20,460 nt of DNA from Isotricha intestinalis. Taxonomy: Eukaryota; Ciliophora; Litostomatea; Vestibuliferida; Isotrichidae. The translations under genes were made by a program, and so were the position numbers. The notes under the pieces were generated by a model. That model saw nothing but the letters and a program-made list of their open reading frames with translations, did no database searches and had not been told where the DNA came from. Location: the NCBI GenBank assembly GCA_023807065.1, contig JAJJLU010000742.1, positions 1 through 20,460 on the forward strand, in the 5' to 3' direction. Shown in pieces: positions 6,417 through 14,004 of this stretch. Each line of letters starts with the position of its first letter. The first letter of the stretch is position 1.

Positions 6417-9362
6417 TTAAGCGACTTGGAATTCAGAATATAAAGGAAAATGATCACTAGCAAAAATTTCAAGTTTATCATCAATAACACTTTCTTCACT
6501 GAAAACTTTAACTTTTTTACAAGTGATTTTATTTTTACAATCAATATAAAACATATAATCCCATTTTTTAAAAGCATACCCAGTAAAATTATGATAAGTA
6601 TTATCACTATGAATTCTATTAAATCCAAAATCTTCAATTAATTGAATAATTTCATCATCTTCATCACAATAAAAACATCCTCCTAAAAAAATAATAACAT
6701 TATCATTATATTTATTCATAATTTTTTTAATTTCTTTTAATAAAACTTTAACAGAAGGTAAATGTGCATTCATATTAACATGATCTAAATGAACATTAAA
6801 GAATAAATAAGTATACTTTCCATTTATTTTTTCAAGAAGAATCCAAGTACAAATTCTAGGAAAGAAATTATTAAAATCATTTGAACCTGGAATTTCAGGT
6901 GTTGAACTTAACCAAAATTGACCCCAATTATTTAAAGTAAATTTATTTCTATTATATGCAATACTTATTTTTTCACTTGCTTGAGAATAATCTCTATATA
7001 TACCAACACTTGTAAATATAGAATCTAAATAACTTGAAATATCTTCATATTGTTTTCTAGTTAATTCTTGGAAAAATATTATATCTGCATTAGAGTTAAA
7101 TATTATATCTATTATTCTTTTCTTTCTATTTTCCCATATATTTTGCCCATCTGTATCATTAATATATCTAATATTTACATTTAATACACCAAATCTTTTT
7201 ATTTTATCATTTGATAAATATGTAAATGTCTCATCTGATGTTCTGTAATTATCATATGGTTTACCATACCATTCAATATTATTATCATTATTATCTTTTT
7301 TAAAATATTTATATTCAAAAGGAAATTGATTTTGTTTTATTGGAACTTCACTACCATAAAAAATTTTACCATTAATTACATTTCTTTTTAATTTTACTGC
7401 ATTATTACAATCCCAATCACCTAATTGAGGAATATTACCAGAAACAAAATAATCACCATCTTTCATATTATCAATTAATTCTAAAAGAAAAGGATATAAA
7501 ACAATATGATCATTAGTAAAAGATAATCTTCTTTTATTTAAATCTATTTTACTTTTTTGATCAATATCAATATCATCAGGTAATGTACTTTTCTTTTTTT
7601 GTAATTTTCTTCCTTTTCCAACAGATTTATTATCAACATTAATATAAGTATCAGAAGCATATTCTTCATCATTTAAAGTAATTTCATTTTGAATATTATT
7701 ATTATTAATAAATTGACTACTTGATTTATTTCTAATATGTCTTTTAAAATTAGGTTTTTTTCCTTTTTTATTAGGAGTATTTAATAATTCTGGTTTTTCT
7801 TCTTTAGTAAATCTTTCTTCATTATTATTTGAAGCTTCTGGAGCTTGAATTTTTTTTTTTTGTCTTTGTCTATTATTTAATTCATTATTATTTAATTTAT
7901 TAGGAGATTTTTTTTTTAATATTTGTAAATCTGTTTTTTGAACTGATAATGTATCTGCACTTATTTTTCTTATTTGATTTAATTGATTTTTTAATTTTGT
8001 AGTTTCGTCTTTTTCTTTTTTTAAAAGTTCTATTTGAGTTTCTATATTATTTTCTTTTTTATTATTTTTGTCATTATTCTTTAAATTTGTTAATTTATTT
8101 ATTTGTAATTCTAAATCTTTTTCTTCTTTTTCTAATTGTTCTTTTCTTAATTTTAATTTTTTTGTTAATTCTAATATTTCAATTTCATATTCTTGAGATA
8201 ATCTTCTTTTTTTTAATTCATATTTTTTTTCTTCATTTTCTAAATTATCTCTTATTTCTTTTAATTTTTCCTTTTGAAGCTCATTTTCTTTTACTGTTTT
8301 TTCATATGAATTTTTAGATTCAATTACTTTTTTTTCAAATAATTCTTTTTCTTTTTTTAATTTATTTTTTGAATTTATTATTTCTTTATCTTTTCTTTCA
8401 TTTTCTAAAATTTCTTTTTTTATTCTTTCATTTCTTTTTAATAATTCTTCATTTTCTTTTTTTAATTTTTCCTTTTCTTCTTTTAAATGATTTTCTTTTT
8501 CTTTTTCTTCATTTAAATATTTTTCTTTTTCTTTTTCATCTTCAATTTTCCTTTTTTTTTCTTTTTCAATTTTTAATTTTTCTTCTCTTTCTTTTTTTTC
8601 TTTTTCTCTTTTTTCATTTTCAATTTTTATTTTTTCTTCTTTAATTCTTTTTTCATTTAATTCTTTTTCTTTTTTAATTTTTTCATTTAAAAGTCTTTTC
8701 TCTTCTTCAATTTTCTTTTTTTTTAATTCTTCAGCTTTAATTTTTTCATATTCCATAAAAGAATTTTCAAGATAAGCATCTAAAATATTTAAATTTCCTT
8801 TTCTAAATTTTTTCGCAGAATCATGAATACAATTTTCAAAATAAAGAGAATAAAACATTTTTCTATCATGTTTTTTAGTTTTACCTCTTCTAGCTCTTCT
8901 TTCAATAATTTCTTCAATTTCAGTAACAATAACAAGATCAAAATAAGTTAAAAGATAATCAGTAGTAATATTCATTAATTTAAATATTTTTTGAAAAGAA
9001 GAAGATTCAATAGGAATACAGTTTTTATTTAATGTTATATGAGTAGAAAAAATGTCTTCTTTTTCGAAAAGTTTTCTCACATCAAAATCCATTGCGGAAA
9101 ATTCTCCTCCGAAAACTCTTTCTTCTTTATTGCTTTCTGAACATAAGATTATGTAATTTTGATATTCTAATGGATTTTTGTTTAACATATTCATTATTTT
9201 AATGTAATCTACTTTTGTTAATAATATTGAATTTGTTTTTGGATTTTTTTTTAAAGGTATTTTCACGTGAAATAGTTTAAAGTCGTCTTTGTATTCTGGC
9301 TTAAATATATTTTGATGTTCTATTGCTCTTTTTGCACTTGAGTTTGAAAAGTAGAAATACAT
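6417..9362 (-). CDS. Coiled-coil / CBM20 starch-binding / EEP-domain fusion with altered active site
   Basis: A 981-residue protein. Residues 1-200 form a soluble region I do not recognise. About 203-480 is continuous Lys/Glu-rich coiled coil, and about 480-620 a basic, polar linker. Residues about 625-720 are a CBM20 starch/glycogen-binding domain: GNIPQLGDWD at 642-651 and IEWYGK at 696-701 supply the two family tryptophans, W650 and W698. Residues about 723-981 are an endonuclease/exonuclease/phosphatase domain close to COG3568-type hydrolases. It shows NVNIRY at 728-733 (N730), WENRK at 743-747, FFQE with E766, FWLSSTPEIPGS at 816-827, PRICTW at 835-840, VHLDHV with H858, WDYMF with D935, and SDHFP with D970-H971. 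The usual GDFN motif reads G895-C896-F897-Y898, so the catalytic Asp and Asn are missing. Domain logic resembles laforin (CBM20 plus phosphatase) and suggests attachment to storage polysaccharide; catalysis is doubtful. First ATG, A-rich leader, TAA stop. Confidence 0.85.
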   Translation of the reverse strand: MYFYFSNSSAKRAIEHQNIFKPEYKDDFKLFHVKIPLKKNPKTNSILLTKVDYIKIMNMLNKNPLEYQNYIILCSESNKEERVFGGEFSAMDFDVRKLFEKEDIFSTHITLNKNCIPIESSSFQKIFKLMNITTDYLLTYFDLVIVTEIEEIIERRARRGKTKKHDRKMFYSLYFENCIHDSAKKFRKGNLNILDAYLENSFMEYEKIKAEELKKKKIEEEKRLLNEKIKKEKELNEKRIKEEKIKIENEKREKEKKEREEKLKIEKEKKRKIEDEKEKEKYLNEEKEKENHLKEEKEKLKKENEELLKRNERIKKEILENERKDKEIINSKNKLKKEKELFEKKVIESKNSYEKTVKENELQKEKLKEIRDNLENEEKKYELKKRRLSQEYEIEILELTKKLKLRKEQLEKEEKDLELQINKLTNLKNNDKNNKKENNIETQIELLKKEKDETTKLKNQLNQIRKISADTLSVQKTDLQILKKKSPNKLNNNELNNRQRQKKKIQAPEASNNNEERFTKEEKPELLNTPNKKGKKPNFKRHIRNKSSSQFINNNNIQNEITLNDEEYASDTYINVDNKSVGKGRKLQKKKSTLPDDIDIDQKSKIDLNKRRLSFTNDHIVLYPFLLELIDNMKDGDYFVSGNIPQLGDWDCNNAVKLKRNVINGKIFYGSEVPIKQNQFPFEYKYFKKDNNDNNIEWYGKPYDNYRTSDETFTYLSNDKIKRFGVLNVNIRYINDTDGQNIWENRKKRIIDIIFNSNADIIFFQELTRKQYEDISSYLDSIFTSVGIYRDYSQASEKISIAYNRNKFTLNNWGQFWLSSTPEIPGSNDFNNFFPRICTWILLEKINGKYTYLFFNVHLDHVNMNAHLPSVKVLLKEIKKIMNKYNDNVIIFLGGCFYCDEDDEIIQLIEDFGFNRIHSDNTYHNFTGYAFKKWDYMFYIDCKNKITCKKVKVFSEESVIDDKLEIFASDHFPLYSEFQVA

Positions 9363-10661
9363 TTTTTTTTTTTAATTTTTTTGATTACTGAAGTAATTAA
9401 ATATGAATTTATGTAATTATTTCAAATTTTATTTTTTATAGGAGGCTTTTTATTTTTTAATTTTGATTTTAATTGGAATTTTTAATTTTTTTTATATTTT
9501 TTTGCGATTTAATTTTATTTAATTGTTTAAAACAGATATTAAAAAACACAATATTATTAATTTAATTTCATGATCTCTTTAAAACCTATAATTAAATATA
9601 AAATTAGAATTAAATGATAAATATATTTATTTTATTTTCTATTTGTTCTTGAGGATTCTTTTTATCATTTATTATTTCCTTTTTTCCTTTATACTAATTT
9701 ATTATTTTATCAAAAAGAAACATTTAATATTTTGAATAAATAAATATAATTATCTTTTATTTATCTATCTTTTGATTAATCTGTTTATTGTTTTATTTTT
9801 GAAAAATGATTTAATTGGGTGTTTTATATTTTTAAGATAAATTTCTTTTTTTATTAACTTTAACTAGATTTATAAATATAATTTTAAAATATTTTAATTG
9901 ATTTGCTTTTTTAAACTATTTTAAGTGATATGTTAATTAGAGAAATAATATTTTATACCTTTTTTATTTTTTATTTATTTCCCACAATTTATTTTCCAAA
10001 ATTAATTTTTATTATTTTTTTAATTAAAAATTTATTTATAATTCCATTTTTTAATATTTTTACAATTAATATATTTTAAAGAAGAACAATTTAAGAATAT
10101 ATAATTTATATCCTTATATTATTTAAACAAGATAAATATGAAGAAGAACAATTATAAGACATATCTTCTACATTAATAATATTATTAAGCAAAATCAAAA
10201 CCTAAACAAAGAAAAAATATATGAAAAAATTAAAGCATATTTTAGGGTAAGAAATTGATTAAAAAAATAAATAGAAATAAATACTTTCAAAACATTCTAA
10301 AAAAAATATTAATAAAGATTTAACATTCTTTTATTTAATCCACATTTTGATTCTTTAATTAATGTTTTTAATATTATGTCTTCCAATTATCATTTAACTT
10401 TATGATTTTATATAATTTTTTATAAAATATGTTACTTTTTAAATTTACGTTAAATGCTGTTTAATTTGATTTTCATTTTTTTATTGATTTTTTTGTTTTT
10501 TTTCTATTTTTAAAATATTTAATTCATGAAGAAATTCAAAATTTTTATTCTAATATTAAAAAAGGAATTTAAATAAGAAATTTATTAATTTAAAGAGAAT
10601 TGATATTATGGTACATTTTTATTTTATATTGTTTTTTATTTTTTTATTATAAATTTAATTT
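9363..10661. other. 1.3-kb divergent intergenic region, no gene seen
   Basis: This stretch separates the starts of the CBM20/EEP gene (leftward) and the coiled-coil gene (rightward), so it should hold both promoters. No reading frame of useful length, tRNA-like GC-rich cloverleaf or satellite is visible. It contains the GGAGGCTTTTT copy at 9441, a related TTGAGGATTC element at 9649-9658, and a short direct repeat, AAGAAGAACAATT, near 10081 and 10141. A small uncharacterised RNA gene cannot be excluded. Confidence 0.5.
9441..9451 (+). repeat. GGAGGCTTTTT element, copy 2
   Basis: Exact second copy of the element at 6058-6068. It lies 79 bases beyond the start codon of the CBM20/EEP gene, on the opposite strand from that gene's sense direction, so it could be a promoter site for it. 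A degenerate relative (GGAAGTTTTTATTTTTT) occurs at 19761-19777. Confidence 0.4.
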
Positions 10662-12395
10662 ATGAATTGTTTATATAAAAGAAATAAATTTCCAAATTTT
10701 TCTTATTCTAATGATTATTCTAACAATGAATTCGAAAATTATACTCCTATTATAAAGAGTCATCGTTTATTAAATTCGGTTAAAAAACTAAAGATTCATA
10801 AAAAAGGGAAAAGTTTAGAATTAAATTTTTTTCACAAAAGTTTAATTAAGAATAAAATAGAACATTTAAAAAGTTATTCATCTACTGAAAATAGTCAAAA
10901 TTCAGAAAGATATAAAATTCTTCCTACTTTTACTTCTAAAAATTTTCATTCTAATAAAGAATTAAATTCTGCAATAGAAAATCAAATAGGAATATTATCT
11001 TTTTCTAGTCCAAGAACTTTTTCTTTGAAATCTTTAGTAAAATCTAATTCAAAGAAAAAAAAAAAAAATAATGAATTTAGAAATTCAGTATCTCCTGATA
11101 AAAAAAAAGGTTATTATTTAACAGATTATAATAGTAGTAATTATAATAATTCTTTAAATATTTACAGTTATAATAATGGAAAATCTCTTTTAGATTTTAA
11201 TAATAAATCTAAGCAAATAAGATATGATAAAATAAAATTAAATTTAAAAAAAATCGAAGTTGGAAAAACAAAAGAATCAAATGATAATAAAAAAGATTTA
11301 TTAAAATTAAAAGAATATAATTTTATTCAAACCAAAAATTTATATAATATATTTCAAGACGATAATGATAAATATTATAAATATCTTGAAAATCAAATAA
11401 AAATTGAAAAAGATATAAGAGATATATTAATAGAAAAAACAATTCAATTAAGAACAGATATATTTTATTTAAAACACAAATTAGGAAAATTAAAAAATTT
11501 TGTTGAACATAGTATCAACAATAAATTATTTCTTTTATGTGTTAAAAACCATACAAATGTATTAAAGAATTTTCCTTTAGAAGATCAAAATAATTATATT
11601 GCTGATCAAAAATTATTAGATATTCTTGATTCAATTGTTTCTCAAAAGAAATTTAAATCTAAAAAATATTCTGTTTCTTTTTTAATAACTGGAATAGATA
11701 ATATTTATGATGAAGATGAAAAATTAGTTCGTGTAATTTCTCAACAAAAACCAATTTTTAATTCTGTTGAATTATTCAAACAAAATTTAGATATTATTTC
11801 AACAAATATTAAAAATTCATTAATTCAATATAATGAATTACAAGATGAAATTAATTTATTAAGAGAAGAATTGTCTTCTAAAATAAAAGAAAGTATTTTA
11901 TTTGAAGAAAAAAATAAAAAATATATTGAAAACTATAATTTTCATTTAAGAAAAATTAATCAAAAAGAAATTGAATATAAATCTTTATTAAATATTAAAA
12001 AACATAGTTTTAAAAAAATAGGAGAAAAATTAAGTATTAAAGTAGAAAAAAAAATAACTGAAATATATAAATATATTAAATTAAAAACTAATTTAATTCC
12101 TATTTCTATAAAAAATGAAGATGAAGAAATTAATTCAATAGAAAGATTAAAATCTATTGAATTTGCTTTTCTTTCTTTATTATCATTTGTTCAAAAATTA
12201 AAAAAAGAAAATAATCAAGATTACTTTATTCTTCAAAAAGAAATTGATGAAAATCGTAAAATAAGACATAATGAAATTCAAAAAGAATTAATAAAGAAAC
12301 AATATGAAGAAAAAGTAAAAAGAGTATTATTAAAAAATAAAAAGCTTATATTTAAACCTTTAAGAAAAGTTCCTAATAATTATAAATATAAATAA
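10662..12395 (+). CDS. Coiled-coil protein, possibly CFAP100/MIA-like ciliary protein
   Basis: A 577-residue protein. Residues 1-210 are Ser/Asn/Lys-rich and probably disordered, with a KKKKK run at 131-135. About 240-295 is a conserved-looking helical block (LRTDIFYLKHKLGKLKNF at 263-280, then VEHSINNKLFLL). At 364-404, PIFNSVELFKQNLDIIS begins a coiled coil ending LREEL. Further coiled coil covers about 405-475. The C-terminus (about 529-570) is a basic helix ending KKLIFKPLR. This order resembles CFAP100/CCDC37: a helical block, an 'F.....L...F..LE..NL..IQ' type segment, a helix pair, and a basic tail ending in a 'K.L.F' motif. CFAP100 is a subunit of the modifier-of-inner-arms complex that regulates ciliary dynein. 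The comparison is by eye and tentative; another ciliary or cytoskeletal coiled-coil family is possible. No membrane segment. Stop TAA; next gene 90 bases on. Confidence 0.7.
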   Translation: MNCLYKRNKFPNFSYSNDYSNNEFENYTPIIKSHRLLNSVKKLKIHKKGKSLELNFFHKSLIKNKIEHLKSYSSTENSQNSERYKILPTFTSKNFHSNKELNSAIENQIGILSFSSPRTFSLKSLVKSNSKKKKKNNEFRNSVSPDKKKGYYLTDYNSSNYNNSLNIYSYNNGKSLLDFNNKSKQIRYDKIKLNLKKIEVGKTKESNDNKKDLLKLKEYNFIQTKNLYNIFQDDNDKYYKYLENQIKIEKDIRDILIEKTIQLRTDIFYLKHKLGKLKNFVEHSINNKLFLLCVKNHTNVLKNFPLEDQNNYIADQKLLDILDSIVSQKKFKSKKYSVSFLITGIDNIYDEDEKLVRVISQQKPIFNSVELFKQNLDIISTNIKNSLIQYNELQDEINLLREELSSKIKESILFEEKNKKYIENYNFHLRKINQKEIEYKSLLNIKKHSFKKIGEKLSIKVEKKITEIYKYIKLKTNLIPISIKNEDEEINSIERLKSIEFAFLSLLSFVQKLKKENNQDYFILQKEIDENRKIRHNEIQKELIKKQYEEKVKRVLLKNKKLIFKPLRKVPNNYKYK

Positions 12396-12485
12396 GTATT
12401 AGATTATTTATTTTCCAAAGGTTTATATTATATATAAATAATATTTTATAATATATATTTTTTAAAATTCATATATTATTTTTAA
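12396..12485. other. 90-base gap between co-directional genes
   Basis: A short AT-only spacer separates the coiled-coil gene stop from the ATG of the next gene on the same strand. It contains TATATAAATAA-like sequence, but this is not distinguishable from background. Confidence 0.4.
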
Positions 12486-13652
12486 ATGGAACACAAGAAA
12501 GAAAAAAGAAAAACAATTGAAAGATATGAAGATGAAGATACTAATTTTTCTTTTAAAAATAAATCAAAAGAAATAAAAAACTATAATATAAATTTCTTAG
12601 ATAATAAATGGGAAACAATTGAATTAAATTTAAGAAATAATAAGAATAATAATATATTTAATAAAGAAGGACAAAATTATTCTAAAGGATATTCATTGAT
12701 AAAGCAAATAGAATGGGATGATTTTGATGAAGAAGAAACAGAAAAAAACACAAATTCTTTTTTAAATAAAATAGATGAATTAAATTTAGGTTATAAATTA
12801 AAAAGTATTATTCATCCTATAGATAATTCTTTTGAAGAATACACAAATAAAAAAATTCAAGAACTTGAAAATTTAAAAAGCAAAAGCTCAACAAAAGAAG
12901 AAAATGAAGAATTAAATTTTAAAGATATTATTAATTCAAATAGTTTAATTAATCAAAATACATATAGTGATTTACCCAATTACATTGATTTTTCAATAAT
13001 AAAAGAAAAAAATAATTGTAATTTAATAAATAATAATAATCCTTCAAAGAAAGTAAAAAGTTTCTTAATTAATGAAGAAGAAAAAAATAATAAAAATAAT
13101 TTAAATAAGATAAATAAATATATTGAAATATTAAAAAAGAATTCAAAAGAAAAAAACGAAATAATTGAAAATAACAATAATATAAATGAAAAATTATTAA
13201 CGATATATAATATTATATTGCCAAAGCCAAAACATTATGAAACTGAAAAGCATTCAACAATAAATTCAAATAATGAAAATGATGAAAATACAAAAAAATC
13301 AAAAGATTATTTTGAGCAAATTTTTGAAAAAATAAATCATGGAAAAATTAAAAATCTTCCTTTGAAAAAAAGGTCAAAATCATCTAAAAATGTTTCTTTT
13401 TTAAAAAATGAAGAAAATGATAAAAGAAATAAAAAAGATTTAGATATTTTTTTAACACAAAACAAACAAAAGAAAAATATTAATACTATTCCAAATAAAA
13501 ATCCTAAAAATAAAACTTTAATAAGATACCAAAAAAATATTTTGCCAGATAAAAATATAAAAATAGGAAATTCAAATAAAGAAGTTATGAAAAAAATAGG
13601 AGAAAATAAAAGATTATTAAAAATTCTTTTTCCAAATAATACTCATTCATAA
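12486..13652 (+). CDS. Asn/Lys-rich disordered protein of unknown function
   Basis: A 388-residue, highly charged protein with no hydrophobic segment long enough for a membrane helix. It is dominated by Asn, Lys, Glu and Ser. The most informative part is about residues 73-115: a Trp in an acidic cluster (KQIEWDDFDEEE), then a segment that could be an ordered helix. The C-terminal third is basic (LPLKKRSKSSKNV near 293-305; long Lys/Asn stretches after it). I do not recognise a family. Codon use matches its neighbours. The length of the open frame, first ATG and TAA stop in AT-rich DNA make it a real gene despite low complexity. It sits between two probable ciliary genes on the same strand, which is only weak evidence for a related role. 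Confidence 0.65.
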   Translation: MEHKKEKRKTIERYEDEDTNFSFKNKSKEIKNYNINFLDNKWETIELNLRNNKNNNIFNKEGQNYSKGYSLIKQIEWDDFDEEETEKNTNSFLNKIDELNLGYKLKSIIHPIDNSFEEYTNKKIQELENLKSKSSTKEENEELNFKDIINSNSLINQNTYSDLPNYIDFSIIKEKNNCNLINNNNPSKKVKSFLINEEEKNNKNNLNKINKYIEILKKNSKEKNEIIENNNNINEKLLTIYNIILPKPKHYETEKHSTINSNNENDENTKKSKDYFEQIFEKINHGKIKNLPLKKRSKSSKNVSFLKNEENDKRNKKDLDIFLTQNKQKKNINTIPNKNPKNKTLIRYQKNILPDKNIKIGNSNKEVMKKIGENKRLLKILFPNNTHS

Positions 13653-13771
13653 AATATTTTTAAATAAAATAAAAAATATAAATATGATTCAAAATATGTA
13701 TTTAATATTTAAATTTTATTTTAATTAAAAAAAACAAATATATTTTGAGTATTTTAATTACCAGTTAATTA

Positions 13772-13785
13772 TTATTGAGGATTTT
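13772..13785 (+). promoter_or_regulatory. TTATTGAGGATTTT element, forward copy
   Basis: This 14-base string recurs exactly in inverted orientation at 18668-18681, upstream of the K+ channel gene. Both copies point in the direction of transcription of the downstream gene (calcyphosin-like at 14005; channel start at 18595). Possible shared transcription-factor site; no known factor assigned. Confidence 0.35.
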
Positions 13786-13901
13786 TCTTCTAAAGGTTTT
13801 AATTTCATAGAGTTAAATTAATTGTTATTAAAATAAAAATTATTTATGATAAAAAAATAAAATAATTAATCATAATAAAAAAACAAACATATACCCAAAT
13901 A

Positions 13902-13910
13902 TATAAAAAG
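13902..13910 (+). promoter_or_regulatory. TATA-like box (TATAAAAAG)
   Basis: A canonical-looking TATAAAAAG lies about 95 bases before the ATG at 14005 and is followed by the C-containing, A-rich leader. In DNA this AT-rich the match has a high chance background, so it is only a candidate core promoter. Confidence 0.25.
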
Positions 13911-14004
13911 TCTTAAAAACCCTTTTCCCAAAAAAAAAATTAAAAAAAAAAAATAATATATTAAACCAATAACTTAAACAAACCTTAAAAAAAAATAAAA
14001 AAAA

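Larger units (their letters stand above)
13653..14004. promoter_or_regulatory. Intergenic region and A-rich leader of the calcyphosin-like gene
   Basis: The 352 bases separate two co-directional genes. A TTATTGAGGATTTT element lies at 13772-13785. The final 150 bases are strongly A-rich and T-poor, with short C runs (ACCC, TTTTCCC near 13920-13930), ending in an A-rich run directly before the ATG. This asymmetric leader is the most promoter/UTR-like stretch in the window. Confidence 0.45.

Noticed and set aside
6365..6641. Two short frames (minus and plus) over the 3' end of the CBM20/EEP gene
   Set aside because: Both overlap the recognisable EEP domain in other frames and have no family features.
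8087..8644. Plus-strand Phe/Leu-rich frames resembling membrane proteins
   Set aside because: They are the complement of the Lys/Glu coiled-coil coding region; poly-Phe/Leu is what that complement must give.
9363..10661. tRNA, rRNA or transposon remnant in the largest gaps
   Set aside because: No GC-rich cloverleaf, no terminal inverted repeats and no transposase-like frame could be found; the repeats seen are too short to define an element.
12980..13177. 65-codon minus-strand hydrophobic frame
   Set aside because: Complement of the Asn/Lys-rich gene; no start context or family.
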